Source: Streptomyces sp. 846.5
GTDB lineage: Bacteria > Actinomycetota > Actinomycetes > Streptomycetales > Streptomycetaceae
Direction: 5' to 3'
NCBI RefSeq assembly: GCF_004365705.1
Contig: NZ_SOBN01000002.1
Coordinates: 1,798,001 to 1,862,000 of the forward strand
Length of the DNA: 64,000 bases
Translations under genes and position numbers: made by a program
Shown: positions 29,797 to 38,857 of the stretch, piece after piece
How the letters are laid out: every line of letters begins with the position of its first letter
How positions within the stretch are numbered: the first letter of the stretch is position 1
Notes under the pieces: generated by a model
What the model saw: only the letters and a program-made list of their open reading frames with translations
The model's database searches: none
What the model was told of the DNA's origin: nothing

Positions 29797-29947
29797 CTGC
29801 AGCATGGCATGTACGCGACCGCATAGGCCAGAGGCCCACGGGATCCGCGCGGCCCTCCGATGCCTTATGGCCCGGCGAGCGTCCCCCGTTGTGCCTCGGG
29901 AAACGCCGGATTTACGCTCTGCTCCGGTCGATCAAGGGGGGATCCCA

Positions 29948-30121
29948 GTGGATGAGCAGAAGCGTGACCCGCAGCTGAACGACGATCGTCTTTGCTGGTT
30001 GGCGGTGCGTGACCAGCTCGGGAAGAAGTCGCGCAGGCTGGGCGTCTTCGGCTGGATCACGGTGCTGCGGCGGCCTCGGGGGACGCACCGGCGCAGCGCT
30101 CGGCGGGTCCGCACGGCGTGA
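29948..30121 (+). CDS. Hypothetical 57-aa protein
   Basis: Starts at GTG 29948 with a strong purine run GGGGGG 6-12 nt upstream. The first half (VDEQKRDPQLNDDRLCWLAVRDQLGKKSRR) looks like a real helical protein; the second half is Arg-rich and low in complexity, so the 3' part may be frame-shifted or the gene decayed. It ends 16 bp before the next small gene, in a different frame. Confidence 0.35.
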   Translation: MDEQKRDPQLNDDRLCWLAVRDQLGKKSRRLGVFGWITVLRRPRGTHRRSARRVRTA

Positions 30122-30137
30122 CCGGACCTCGGACCGG

Positions 30138-30284
30138 ATGGCGGACTACGCCATCGCCGTGGACGAGGCGTCCAACCAGCTCAGCCCCGACGAACGGCTG
30201 CACCTGCGCAGCACGGGCGAAGTGCCCGACTGGTTCCTGGCCGATGTGGAACAGCGAGCGGCCGCGATCCGCAAGGACACATAG
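30138..30284 (+). CDS. Hypothetical 48-aa protein
   Basis: MADYAIAVDEASNQLSPDERLHLRSTGEVPDWFLADVEQRAAAIRKDT is compact, acidic and helical, with the memorable segment LSPDERLHLRSTGEVPDWF. No good Shine-Dalgarno is seen, so translation may depend on the 57-aa gene upstream. Either an independent small gene or the end of a formerly longer one. Confidence 0.4.
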   Translation: MADYAIAVDEASNQLSPDERLHLRSTGEVPDWFLADVEQRAAAIRKDT

Positions 30285-30321
30285 CACTTCGACCGGCGCT
30301 CGCTGCGCCGGAATGGGGTTC

Positions 30322-30467
30322 TGTTTCATCATTTTGTTTCATCGGGAGACGCCGACAGTCCCGACGGTTCCGGAACCTGCCTTTTTGCACGATGCATTGA
30401 CAGCTCTCTGCCAACTGGTCTTTGCTCTGTTTCAGTTGGGTTGCAGAAATTGTTTCATTTTGTTTCA
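30322..30467. promoter_or_regulatory. Five copies of TGTTTCA upstream of the GH30 gene
   Basis: Copies at 30322, 30335, 30428, 30451 and 30461, all in the same direction. The last two are exactly 10 bp apart (one helical turn) and end 23 bp before the GTG start; the first two are 13 bp apart. A TTGACA at 30397-30402 lies between the two groups but lacks a good -10. The DNA is clearly AT-richer than its surroundings. Probable binding sites for a regulator of the secreted glucanase. Confidence 0.5.
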
Positions 30468-30489
30468 GGAGCGCTGAGTAAGGAGCATC

Positions 30490-32400
30490 GTGTCCCGCAT
30501 CAGGTTCATCTCGGCGTCGCTGGCCACAGCCGCGCTGATTCCGGCATCGGTCATGGGGCTGGGCGCGGCCCATGCCGCGACGGCGGCTGCCACTGCCGTG
30601 TCGGTCTGGGAGACCACCGCCGACCAGAGCAAGTTGCTGGCTCCGCAGGCCGGTACGGCCTTCGCCGCCGGGAGTGGGTCGGCCAGCCAGACGATCACGG
30701 TCAACCCGTCTGCGACGTACCAGACCATGACCGGGTTCGGGGCTTCGCTGACCGACTCCTCGGCCTGGTTGATCGCCAACTCCCCGCAGCGCAACACCAT
30801 CATGTCCAAGCTCTTCGACCCCACCCAGGGCATCGGTCTGGACTTCCTGCGCCAGCCGATCGGGGCCTCGGACTTCGCCCGCTCGCTCTACAGCTACGAC
30901 GACGTGGCCGCGGGGCAGACCGACACCAGCCTGTCGCAGTTCTCCGTCGCCCACGACAACGCCTACATCCTGCCGCTGCTGCAGCAGGCCCTGCAGCTCA
31001 ACCCGGCCACCACGGTGATGGCCACTCCCTGGAGCGCCCCCGGCTGGATGAAGACCAGCGGCTCCATGATCGGCGGCACCCTCAACACCGCCGACTACCA
31101 GGCCTTCGCCAACTACCTGGTGAAGTTCCTGCAGGCGTACAAGGCGGCCGGCGTGCCCGTCTCGCTGATCACCCCTCAGAACGAGCCCGAGTACTCGCCG
31201 TCCAACTACCCCGGCTCCACCTTCTCGGCGAGCAACGAGGCGACGCTGATCGCGAACTACCTCGGTCCGGCGATCAAGGCCGCGGGTCTCAGCACCGGGA
31301 TCCTGGCCTACGACCACAACTGGGACGACACCACCTTCCCCTCGACGATCCTGGGCAACTCCGCCGCCGCGCAGTACACCGCCGGGGTGGCCTGGCACTG
31401 CTACGGCGGCGTCCCGAGTGCGCAGACCACCGTGCACAACTCCTTCCCCACGAAGGACACGTACTTCACCGAGTGCTCCGGCAGCCAGTCGGCCAACACC
31501 TTCGCCGACTCGCTGGTCTGGCAGACTGAGAACCTGATCATCGGCGCCACCCGCAACTGGGCCAAGTCCGTGGTCACCTGGAACATGGCGCTGGACCCGA
31601 GCGGCGGCCCGTCGATGAACTGCACCACCTGCACCGGGGTGGTCACCGTCAACGACAGTACGGGCGGCGCCACTTACAACGCCGAGTACTACGGCCTCGG
31701 GCAGGCGAGCAAGTTCGTCAAGCCGGGCGCGGTACGCCTGGACTCCAACACCTTCGGCAGCGGCAACGTGGAGGACGTCGCCTTCCGCAACCCGGACGGG
31801 TCGACCGCCCTCGTGGTGCTGAACGCCGACACCGCCAACGCGCACACCTTCAACGTGTCCGAGAGCGGGCAGTCCTTCAGCTACACCCTGCCGGCCAAGG
31901 CGGTGGCGACGTTCACCTGGCCGCCCCTCGGCAGCGGCGGCACCGGCGGCATCAACTCCAGCTCCTGGTACCAGGTGGTGAACACCAACAGCGGCAAGTG
32001 CGTTGACGCCACCGGCGGCGCCACCGCGAACGGCACCGCCGTGCAGCAGTGGACCTGCGGCAGCGGCAACGCCAACCAGCAGTGGCAGTTCCAGCCCACC
32101 GACAGCGGCTACTACAAGGTGGTCACCCGCAACGCGGCCACCGTGGGCTGGGACGTGACCGGTGGCTCCGGCGCGACCGGGGACGGCGTCCCGATCCAGC
32201 TCTGGTCCTACGGCGGCGGGACCAACCAGCAGTGGCTGCCGGTCCAGCACGCGGACGGCAGCTACAGCTTCAGCCCCCGCAGCAGCACCAACGAGTGCCT
32301 CGACGTCACCGGCGTCTCCACCGCGGACGGCGCCCGGCTGCAGCAGTGGACCTGCACCGGCGGCGCGGCCCAGAGCTTCACCCTCAGCGCCCAGGGCTGA
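30490..32400 (+). CDS. Secreted GH30 beta-glucanase with ricin-type (CBM13) domain
   Basis: A 636-aa exported enzyme starting at GTG 30490 (AAGGAG 5-10 nt upstream). It has a signal peptide (about residues 1-29, cleavage near AHA-A). The GH30 domain opens with YQTMTGFGASLTDSSAWLI; E232 in TPQNEPEY is the acid/base and E328 in YFTECSGS the nucleophile. After the GH30 beta-sandwich (GALRL-like DVAFRNPDGSTALVVLN), a linker SGGTGG leads to a beta-trefoil ricin-type lectin domain (about residues 490-636) with QQW repeats. The sequence resembles endo-beta-1,6-glucanase/glucosylceramidase-type subfamilies; beta-1,6-glucan of fungal walls is a plausible substrate. Confidence 0.9.
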   Translation: MSRIRFISASLATAALIPASVMGLGAAHAATAAATAVSVWETTADQSKLLAPQAGTAFAAGSGSASQTITVNPSATYQTMTGFGASLTDSSAWLIANSPQRNTIMSKLFDPTQGIGLDFLRQPIGASDFARSLYSYDDVAAGQTDTSLSQFSVAHDNAYILPLLQQALQLNPATTVMATPWSAPGWMKTSGSMIGGTLNTADYQAFANYLVKFLQAYKAAGVPVSLITPQNEPEYSPSNYPGSTFSASNEATLIANYLGPAIKAAGLSTGILAYDHNWDDTTFPSTILGNSAAAQYTAGVAWHCYGGVPSAQTTVHNSFPTKDTYFTECSGSQSANTFADSLVWQTENLIIGATRNWAKSVVTWNMALDPSGGPSMNCTTCTGVVTVNDSTGGATYNAEYYGLGQASKFVKPGAVRLDSNTFGSGNVEDVAFRNPDGSTALVVLNADTANAHTFNVSESGQSFSYTLPAKAVATFTWPPLGSGGTGGINSSSWYQVVNTNSGKCVDATGGATANGTAVQQWTCGSGNANQQWQFQPTDSGYYKVVTRNAATVGWDVTGGSGATGDGVPIQLWSYGGGTNQQWLPVQHADGSYSFSPRSSTNECLDVTGVSTADGARLQQWTCTGGAAQSFTLSAQG

Positions 32401-32419
32401 GCAGCACTAGAGTCGGGCC

Positions 32420-33037
32420 ATGCGTATCTCCGTCTCCTCGGACATGGACGAGGGCGTGGCCCGACTGCTGGCGGGTGAACTGGAGCGGCGGGGCCACTCC
32501 GTGGTCCCGCACGGCGCGCTGCGTCCCGACGAACGGGACGACTGGGCCTACTGCAGCGAGGTCGCCGCGCGGGACGTCGCCGAGGGCCGGGCCGAGCAGG
32601 CCGTGGTGTGCTGCTGGACCGGGACGGGGGCGTCCATCGCCGCCAACAAGGTGCCCGGGGTACGGGCGGCACTGTGCACCGACGCCTACACGGCCGGCGG
32701 CGCCCGGCGCTGGAACGACGCCAATGTGCTGGCCCTGAGCCTGCGGCTGACCTCCGCCGCGCTGCTCGCGGAGATCCTCGACGCCTGGTTCGACGGCGCG
32801 CCCAGCCAGGAACCCGACGACCGCGACAACGTCCGCCACCTCGCCCGGATCGAGGAGGCGCACCCGCCCGCCGGGGAGCCCGGACCGGCCGCCTTCGTAC
32901 TGATGCGCCAGGACGACAACGGCAACCGCTACGTCGTGGCCCGCTTCACCGAGCACGCCGAGGCCGAGGCCGCCGCCGAGGAGTTCGAGTCGCGCGGCCA
33001 CAAGCAGCTCTACTGGGTGCAGCCGGCAGGCGCCTAA
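32420..33037 (+). CDS. RpiB/LacAB-type sugar-phosphate isomerase-like protein with C-terminal extension
   Basis: A 205-aa protein. Residues 1-130 match the RpiB/LacA fold (MRISVSSDMDEGVARLLAGEL, then VVCCWTGTGASIAANKVPGVRAALCTDAYTA and NDANVLALSLRLT). In canonical RpiB the catalytic Cys lies in the CGTG/SG motif; here the segment is CCWTGTG, keeping Cys and Gly but with an inserted Trp-Thr. Residues 140-205 add an alpha-beta module (AFVLMRQDDNGNRYVVARFTEHAEAEAAAEEFESRG) of SPOR-like look not present in RpiB. Role unknown. Its 3' end overlaps the convergent PPK2 gene by 4 bp. Confidence 0.8.
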   Translation: MRISVSSDMDEGVARLLAGELERRGHSVVPHGALRPDERDDWAYCSEVAARDVAEGRAEQAVVCCWTGTGASIAANKVPGVRAALCTDAYTAGGARRWNDANVLALSLRLTSAALLAEILDAWFDGAPSQEPDDRDNVRHLARIEEAHPPAGEPGPAAFVLMRQDDNGNRYVVARFTEHAEAEAAAEEFESRGHKQLYWVQPAGA

Positions 33038-33840
33038 CCCTGCTTGCCCAGGCCGGCCGCGACGTCCGGGACGTAGTGCTGCTCGTCGCGCGGGGGGCGC
33101 TGGTAGCCGCGGGAGGGCGGGCGCTCGGGGAACGCGATCGGCTCGGTCGGGATCTCCTCGTAGGGGATCGCGGAGAGCAGGTGCGAGATCATGTTGATCC
33201 GCGCGCTGCGCTTGTCGTCGCTCTCCACCACGTGCCAGCGGGCCTCGGGGATGTCGGTGTGGACGAACATCTCGTCCTTGGCCCGCGAGTAGTCCTCCCA
33301 ACGGGTGATGGACTCCAGGTCCATCGGGGAGAGCTTCCAGCGGCGCATCGGGTCGTCGCGGCGGTCCCGGAAGCGGCGCTCCTGCTCCTCCAGACTGACC
33401 GAGAACCAGTACTTGAGCAGGTAGATGCCCTCCTCGACCAGCCCCCGCTCGAAGATCGGGCACTGGTGCAGAAAGCGGTGGTACTCGTCCGCCGTACAGA
33501 AGCCCATCACCCGTTCGACCCCGGCGCGGTTGTACCAGCTGCGGTCGAACAGGACGATCTCCCCGGCCGCCGGCAGGTGCTCGATGTAGCGCTGGAAGTA
33601 CCACTGGGTGCGCTGCCGCTCCGTGGGCGCGGGCAGGGCGGTGATCCGCGCGACACGGGGGCTGAGGTGCTCGGTGACCCGCTTGATCGCACCGCCCTTC
33701 CCCGCGGCGTCGCGGCCCTCGAAGACCACGACCACGCGGGCGCCGGTGCTGCGCACCCACTCCTGAAGGACGACCAGTTCGGTCTGGAGCCGGAAGAGTT
33801 CACGCTCGTAGGGCTTCTTCTTGAGCCTGGTCTCCGCCAC
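33034..33840 (-). CDS. ppk2: Polyphosphate kinase 2
   Basis: A 268-aa PPK2 that uses polyphosphate to phosphorylate nucleoside diphosphates (or monophosphates). It has Walker A VVFEGRDAAGKGGAIKRV (about residues 39-56), Walker B/aspartate motif IVLFDRSWYNRAGVERVMGF and the lid segment RRDDPMRRWKLSPMD. Single-domain length matches class I. Start ATG 33840. Expected to act in phosphate storage and nucleotide balance in the cytoplasm. Confidence 0.93.
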   Translation of the reverse strand: MAETRLKKKPYERELFRLQTELVVLQEWVRSTGARVVVVFEGRDAAGKGGAIKRVTEHLSPRVARITALPAPTERQRTQWYFQRYIEHLPAAGEIVLFDRSWYNRAGVERVMGFCTADEYHRFLHQCPIFERGLVEEGIYLLKYWFSVSLEEQERRFRDRRDDPMRRWKLSPMDLESITRWEDYSRAKDEMFVHTDIPEARWHVVESDDKRSARINMISHLLSAIPYEEIPTEPIAFPERPPSRGYQRPPRDEQHYVPDVAAGLGKQG

Positions 33841-33999
33841 GCCTGGGCACCCCGTTCCGCTCGCCGGTTCGACTGATCGTCACACCGTACGTCCGATCCG
33901 GGGCGCACCGGCAGCAGCCACGCCCCCGGCGCGCCGCGGCGCCGCAACGCCGTCCGTCGGATCGTCGCATCGGCGCAGCTCCGGTCGTAACCTGGACAT

Positions 34000-34272
34000 G
34001 TGCAGGCTCACCGGCGCCACGTCCGCTACTTCGTCATGATGGGTGCCTGCATCGGGCTGTTCGTCATGGCGTGGGGAGTCGTGCGCTTCTACTCGGTCGG
34101 CGCGGCGATCGCCATGTGCGTGGTCGCGATGGTCATCCCGCCCGTCGCCGCGGTCCTGGCCAACTCCAGGGACCGCGACGACGACTGGTGGGACGACCCC
34201 CGCTGGGACGATCCGCGCTGGAACGACGCGGGTCACGACCGGAATGCGCCCGATCACGAGGAGCGACCGTAA
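34000..34272 (+). CDS. DUF3099 small membrane protein
   Basis: A 90-aa protein starting at GTG 34000. Two membrane helices (YFVMMGACIGLFVMAWGVV and VGAAIAMCVVAMVIPPVAAVLAN) are followed by an acidic Trp/Asp-rich tail DDDWWDDPRWDDPRWND with a short tandem repeat DDPRW. This matches the actinobacterial DUF3099 family. Function unknown. Confidence 0.85.
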   Translation: MQAHRRHVRYFVMMGACIGLFVMAWGVVRFYSVGAAIAMCVVAMVIPPVAAVLANSRDRDDDWWDDPRWDDPRWNDAGHDRNAPDHEERP

Positions 34273-34288
34273 CCCTCGGGCCGGCCTC

Positions 34289-35170
34289 CTACTTGGCGAG
34301 CCGGCCGAGCAGCGCGGAGGCCGCCACGATGCCCAGCACCGCGGCGACGACCAGGACGGCGATGTCCGTGCCGAGGTGCGCCGGGGTGCCGAGCAGCAGT
34401 CCGCGCAGCGCGTCCACCTGGTAGCTGAGCGGGTTGGCCTTGCTGACCGCCTGCAGCCAGCCGGGCATGACGCTGACCGGGTAGAGCGCGCTGGAGCTGA
34501 AGAACAGCGGCATGGTAATGGCCTGGCCGATCCCCATCAGCCGGTCCCGGGTGCGGACGATGCCGGCTATGGTCACCGACAGGCAGGAGAAGAAGGCCCC
34601 GCCGAGGACGACCACCAGCAGGACGCCGAGCAGTTTCAGCGGGTTCCAGGTCATCCCGACGCCCAGGATCGCCGCGAAGACGATCACCACCAGCGCCTGG
34701 ATCACCGACTTCACCCCGGCCGCGAAGGCCTTGCCGGTGACCAGGGCGGTCCGCGGCGTCGGGGTGACCAGCAGCTTGGTGAGGACGCCGGCGTCGCGCT
34801 CCCAGATGATCTGGATGCCGTAGAAGATGGCGATGAACATCGCGGACTGGGCGATGATCCCGGGCGCCAGGAAGTCCAGGTAGGGGACGCCGCCGGTGGG
34901 GATGGCGTGGATGCGGGTGAAGGTCTCGCCGAAGATCAGCAGCCACAGCGCGGGCTGCACCGCCCGGGTGTAGAGCTCGGTGCGGTCGTGGCGCAGCTTC
35001 TGCAGCTCCACGATGCACATGGCGAGGACCCTGGCCGGTATCAGCTGCCAGCCGGTACGCGGGCGCGGCGGCACCAGCAGCAGCGACAGCGAGGAGCTCG
35101 GTCCGGCGGAGACGGCCCCGGCGGGAGCCTCAGCCGACACGACTGGCGGTACGGCGGGTACGGCGGACAT
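34289..35170 (-). CDS. ABC-2 type exporter permease, DrrB-like
   Basis: A 293-aa integral membrane protein with six spans. RVLAMCIVELQKLRHDRTELYTRAVQPALWLLIFG opens the ABC-2 domain and the family motif with DRLMGIGQAITMPLFFSSSALYPVSVMP lies near the end. The start MSAVPAV at 35170 overlaps the ATPase gene by 41 bp; a farther ATG at 35215 is possible. Works with the ATPase at 35130 in exporting a drug-like or lipid substrate; MarR-linked. Confidence 0.88.
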   Translation of the reverse strand: MSAVPAVPPVVSAEAPAGAVSAGPSSSLSLLLVPPRPRTGWQLIPARVLAMCIVELQKLRHDRTELYTRAVQPALWLLIFGETFTRIHAIPTGGVPYLDFLAPGIIAQSAMFIAIFYGIQIIWERDAGVLTKLLVTPTPRTALVTGKAFAAGVKSVIQALVVIVFAAILGVGMTWNPLKLLGVLLVVVLGGAFFSCLSVTIAGIVRTRDRLMGIGQAITMPLFFSSSALYPVSVMPGWLQAVSKANPLSYQVDALRGLLLGTPAHLGTDIAVLVVAAVLGIVAASALLGRLAK

Positions 35171-36002
35171 CGCGGAAATCCTCTCCGTCGCTGCTGTCGG
35201 CGGACGAGCCGCCATGGAGGCCCTGGCCGGCGTGGTGGCGGAAGACGTCCTCCAGGGTGGGCGCCTCCAGTTCCCCGGACAGGTCGGCCTTGAGCTGCTC
35301 GGGGGTGCCGAGGGCGCGGATCCGGCCGCGGTGCATCAGCGCGACCCGGTCGCAGTACTGCTCGGCCTCGTCCATGTAGTGGGTGGTGACCAGGACGGTC
35401 ATCCCGGTGGCGTGCCGGATCTCGTCGATCCGGTCCCAGACGCTGGTCCGGGCGATCGGGTCGAGACCGATGGTGGGCTCGTCCAGGATCAGCAGGCGCG
35501 GGGCGCTGACCAGCGCCTGGGCAAGTTCCAGGCGGCGGACCATGCCGCCGGAGTAGGACCCGGCGAGGCGGTCGGCGGCGTCGGTGAGGGCGACCGCCTC
35601 CAGCGCCTCGGCCACCCGCGGGGCGCGCTCGCGCCGCGGCACGTCGTAGACCCTGGCGAACAGCGAGACGTTCTCCCGTCCCGTCAGATCGCCGTCGGCG
35701 GACAGCTGCTGGGGCACGTAGCCGAGCAGGCGGCGGACCGCCATCCGGTCCTTGGCGGTGTCGTGGCCGAAGACGGTGATCATCCCGGTCGGCACCGGGA
35801 GCAGCGTGGTGATGGCCCGGATCGCCGTGGTCTTGCCGGCCCCGTTGGGTCCGAGCAGGCCGAAGACCTCACCGGCGTGCACGGTCAGGTCCAGGTTGTC
35901 CACCGCCTTGGTGCTCCCGAAGGCGTACTCCAGGCCGGTGCAGCGGACGGCTGCGACACCGGCCTCGTCGGCGGGTGGGTTCTCGGGCAGCTGTACGGTC
36001 AT
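35130..36002 (-). CDS. ABC exporter ATPase, DrrA-like
   Basis: A 290-aa ATPase with Walker A GLLGPNGAGKTT, signature YSGGMVRRLELAQAL, Walker B LLILDEP and switch TTHYMDEAE, ending with the DrrA-type C-terminal region (TLEDVFRHHAG). Start ATG 36002 overlaps the MarR gene stop by ATGA and has GAGGGA upstream. The order MarR-ATPase-permease indicates a self-regulated efflux unit; daunorubicin-type export is the best-known case but the substrate is not predictable. Confidence 0.92.
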   Translation of the reverse strand: MTVQLPENPPADEAGVAAVRCTGLEYAFGSTKAVDNLDLTVHAGEVFGLLGPNGAGKTTAIRAITTLLPVPTGMITVFGHDTAKDRMAVRRLLGYVPQQLSADGDLTGRENVSLFARVYDVPRRERAPRVAEALEAVALTDAADRLAGSYSGGMVRRLELAQALVSAPRLLILDEPTIGLDPIARTSVWDRIDEIRHATGMTVLVTTHYMDEAEQYCDRVALMHRGRIRALGTPEQLKADLSGELEAPTLEDVFRHHAGQGLHGGSSADSSDGEDFRDVRRTRRTASRVG

Positions 36003-36463
36003 GTTCCCTCCAGCTCGTTGTGCAGTCCTTCGGTGAGCCTGCGCAGCGCCGGGAGCGCTGCGGCCAGGGCGTCCCGGTCCTGCTCCGGGAGGCCGGCGAC
36101 GTGTCGGCGGACCAGCTCGCTGCGCCGGGCGTCCCACTCCCCCATCCGCTGCTGCGCGGCCTCGGTGACGGTCAGCCGCGCGGCCCTGCGGTCCCTGGGG
36201 TCCGCCTCCCGCTCCAGGTAGCCGGCCGCCACCAGCTGGTTGACCAGGGTGGAGACCGAGTTCCCGGCGAGGTGCAGTTCCCTGGCCGCCGCGGCGACGC
36301 CGATGCCCGGCCGGCCCCGTACCAGCCGCAGCAGCTCGACCTGCGCGCCGGGCAGCCGGGCGCCGGTGAGGTCCTGCCGCAGCCTGCGGCGCATCAGCCG
36401 CTGGACGCCGACGAGGAGCTCTGCGAGCTCGTTCGCTTCCTCTGCTTGATCGCGCTCGGCCAT
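35999..36463 (-). CDS. MarR-family regulator of the exporter
   Basis: A 154-aa MarR-type repressor. The winged helix is AQVELLRLVRGRPGIGVAAAARELHLAGNSVSTLVNQLVAAGYLEREADPRDRRAARLTVT, with the D-x-R-D-x-R wing signature. It is the first gene of the exporter unit. An inverted repeat at 36473-36493 starts 9 bp upstream of its start codon, a likely autorepression site. Confidence 0.9.
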   Translation of the reverse strand: MAERDQAEEANELAELLVGVQRLMRRRLRQDLTGARLPGAQVELLRLVRGRPGIGVAAAARELHLAGNSVSTLVNQLVAAGYLEREADPRDRRAARLTVTEAAQQRMGEWDARRSELVRRHVAGLPEQDRDALAAALPALRRLTEGLHNELEGT

Positions 36464-36472
36464 ACCTGGATT

Positions 36473-36493
36473 TTAGCTCTTTAGGAGAGGTAA
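36473..36493. promoter_or_regulatory. MarR operator candidate
   Basis: Inverted repeat TTAGCTCT-N5-AGAGGTAA, 8-bp arms with one mismatch, directly upstream of the marR start and AT-richer than its surroundings. MarR sites commonly have 16-20 bp two-fold symmetry. Confidence 0.55.
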
Positions 36494-36637
36494 TTGTCCA
36501 GAGCCTCCTCGACCATCAGAGAGTTCTCACTTTGTTCACACAGCCGTCTCAGTACCGCGCCGCAGCATCGGATGGTGTTGTCCGGTGCGATTCCTCCCCG
36601 TAGGTGTCGATTCCGCCACCGAGGTAAGGAGCAGCCC

Positions 36638-37666
36638 ATGCAAAACGCCGATCCAGGAAGTCGTTTCGCCCGGACCCGTTCCGGGCGCAGGTCCCGACGG
36701 CGGATCCTGCTGGGGATCACCGCCGGGATCATGGTCGGCGGCGGACTCGTCGTCGCGACGACGGGGGCGGCGGGCGCGAGCGTCAGTCTGCTGCGGTCCA
36801 TCGACACGGCCAAGCGGGTCGCGGCGACAGCGACCGCGAGTGCGAGTGCGAGTACCGGCACGACGGAGAGTGCCAGCAAGAGCACGACTGCCTCGGCGAG
36901 CAAGACGGCGAGCGCCTCGGCAAGCAAGTCAGCGACCAAGGCGACCGCGTCCGCCAGTGCGAGCAAGTCCACCGCCGCCGCGCCGGTCACCACCACCGGC
37001 CAGTCCGTCACGCTGACCAGCGACGAACAGCCCAGCCAGGTCGGCGCGATCTTCACCGGCAGCATCTCGGACGGCCACAGCTGCACGGCCAGCGTGGTGG
37101 ACAGTCCGGCCGGCGATCTGATCGTCACCGCGGCGCACTGCCTCAGCAGCGGCACCGGCAGCGGCGCGACCTTCGTCCCCGGCTACCACGACGGCACCGC
37201 GCCGTACGGGGAGTGGAAGATCACCGACGTGATCGAGAGCTCGGCCTGGACCAGCAACCAGTCCGAGGACGACGATGTGGCGTTCGCGGTCGTGGCGCCG
37301 CTGAACGGCAAGAGCCTGCAGTCCGTGGTCGGCGCCTACAGCCTGGACACCAGTGGGGTCACCAATACCACCGTGCAGATCACCGGCTACCCCTCGGACA
37401 CCGACAAGCCGATCAGCGGCACCTGCCTGAGCACCGCCTACACCTCCACCCAGCTCCAGGTCGACTGCACCGGCTACCCCAGCGGCACCAGCGGCAGCGG
37501 CTGGCTGGAGAACTACGACGCGAGCACCGGGTCCGGCACCCTGATCGGCGTCATCGGCGGCTACGAGCAGGGCGGCGACACCGACGACGTCTCCTACGCG
37601 GCCGTGTTCGACGGCTCCGTGCAGAGCCTGTACGAGCAGGCGAAGACTGCGGCGGCCAGCAGCTGA
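36638..37666 (+). CDS. Secreted trypsin-like serine protease with Ser/Ala/Lys-rich spacer
   Basis: A 342-aa exported protein. It has a long twin-basic N-terminus (RTRSGRRSRRR), a hydrophobic helix (ILLGITAGIMVGGGLVVATTG) and a low-complexity spacer made of repeats of ASASK/STTAS (about residues 65-115). The S1-type protease domain follows: catalytic His in LIVTAAHC (H167), Asp in QSEDDDVAFAVV and Ser in the GTSGSGW segment. Start ATG 36638 has AAGGAG 9 nt upstream. The spacer may let the protease cross the peptidoglycan while tethered, or it may be cut off. Confidence 0.88.
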   Translation: MQNADPGSRFARTRSGRRSRRRILLGITAGIMVGGGLVVATTGAAGASVSLLRSIDTAKRVAATATASASASTGTTESASKSTTASASKTASASASKSATKATASASASKSTAAAPVTTTGQSVTLTSDEQPSQVGAIFTGSISDGHSCTASVVDSPAGDLIVTAAHCLSSGTGSGATFVPGYHDGTAPYGEWKITDVIESSAWTSNQSEDDDVAFAVVAPLNGKSLQSVVGAYSLDTSGVTNTTVQITGYPSDTDKPISGTCLSTAYTSTQLQVDCTGYPSGTSGSGWLENYDASTGSGTLIGVIGGYEQGGDTDDVSYAAVFDGSVQSLYEQAKTAAASS

Positions 37667-37690
37667 TCCGGCCCGCGACCCGGCCACCGG

Positions 37691-38857
37691 TCAGCCCACG
37701 ACCCCCTTCTCCCTGAGCGCGGCGATCTCCTCGGCGGGCAGGCCCAGACCGGCGAGGACCCGGTCGGTGTCGGCTCCCACCGGGACGGCCGCCACAGGCT
37801 CGGCCGCGGGCGTGGCACTGAAACGGGGGGCCGGAGCGGGTTCGGGGACGCCCCCGGGTCCGGTGCGGTAGGTGCCCCTGGCGGTGTTGTGCGGATCCTC
37901 CGGGGCCTCGGCCAGCGAGAGTACGGCGGTCACGCAGGCGCCCTGCCCCTCGAAGGCCCGGGCCCAGGCGTCGCGCGGACGGCCGGCGAAGACCTGTTCC
38001 AGCCGCCGCCGCATGGACGGCCAGGCGGCCCGGTCCTGCTGCCGGACGAAGTCGGGGTCGTCGGTCAGGTCCAGCACCCGCAGCAGCGCGGCATAGAACG
38101 GGCCCTCGATCGCGCCCACCGCGACATGCCCGCCGTCGGCGCAGCGGTAGACGCCGTAGTAGGGCGCGCCGCCGTCGAGTAGGTTGGCGCCCCGGCGGTC
38201 CTCCCAGCGGCCCTGCGCCAGGAAGCCGTACACCATCGCCAGCTGCAGCGCCGTGCCGTCGGTCATGGCCGCGTCGACGACCTGGCCACGTCCGGTGGTC
38301 CGGGCGCTGAGCACTCCGCCGAGCACCCCGAGCGCGAGCAGCATCCCGCCGCCGCCGAAGTCGCCGACCAGGTTCAGCGGGGGCACCGGATCGCCGTCGG
38401 CAGGACCGAAGGTGTGCAGCGCCCCGGCCAGGGCGATGTAGTTGATGTCGTGTCCTGGCTGCCGCGCCAGCGGTCCGGTCTGGCCCCAGCCGGTCATCCG
38501 GCCGTAGACCAGCCGGGGATTGCGGGCCAGGCAGACGTCGGGGCCGAGCCCCAGCCGTTCCGTCGTCCCGGGGCGGAAGCCCTCCAGTACCGCGTCGCAG
38601 CCCTCGATCAGTCGCAGGACGGCGTCGACGCCCTGGGGCTGCTTGAGGTCCACGGCCAGCGAGCGCCGGTTGCGGTGCAGCACCGGGAAGGGGCTGGGGC
38701 GTCCGGCGGCGGCGGGCCGGTCGATCCGGACGACCTCGGCCCCGAGGTCGCCGAGCAGCATGCCGCAAAATGGGACGGGGCCGATGCCGCCCAGCTCGGC
38801 CACCTTCACGCCTGCCAGCGGACCGGTCCCGGCCGCAGCCACAAGATTATCTGACAT
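37691..38857 (-). CDS. CaiB/BaiF family CoA-transferase or alpha-methylacyl-CoA racemase
   Basis: A 388-aa family III CoA-transferase. It starts [35 protein letters not shown], with the family's [11 protein letters not shown] motif. Other segments include [28 protein letters not shown] (with the family Asp) and [15 protein letters not shown]. Its overall likeness is to alpha-methylacyl-CoA racemase, which acts on branched acyl-CoA. It starts 4 bp after the NodB deacetylase stop on the same strand, but the palindrome over its start region suggests separate control. Confidence 0.85.
   Translation of the reverse strand: MSDNLVAAAGTGPLAGVKVAELGGIGPVPFCGMLLGDLGAEVVRIDRPAAAGRPSPFPVLHRNRRSLAVDLKQPQGVDAVLRLIEGCDAVLEGFRPGTTERLGLGPDVCLARNPRLVYGRMTGWGQTGPLARQPGHDINYIALAGALHTFGPADGDPVPPLNLVGDFGGGGMLLALGVLGGVLSARTTGRGQVVDAAMTDGTALQLAMVYGFLAQGRWEDRRGANLLDGGAPYYGVYRCADGGHVAVGAIEGPFYAALLRVLDLTDDPDFVRQQDRAAWPSMRRRLEQVFAGRPRDAWARAFEGQGACVTAVLSLAEAPEDPHNTARGTYRTGPGGVPEPAPAPRFSATPAAEPVAAVPVGADTDRVLAGLGLPAEEIAALREKGVVG

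Noticed and set aside
30322-30467. TGTTTCA repeats as a CRISPR-like array
   Set aside because: Units are only 7 bp, spacing is irregular and no cas gene is near.
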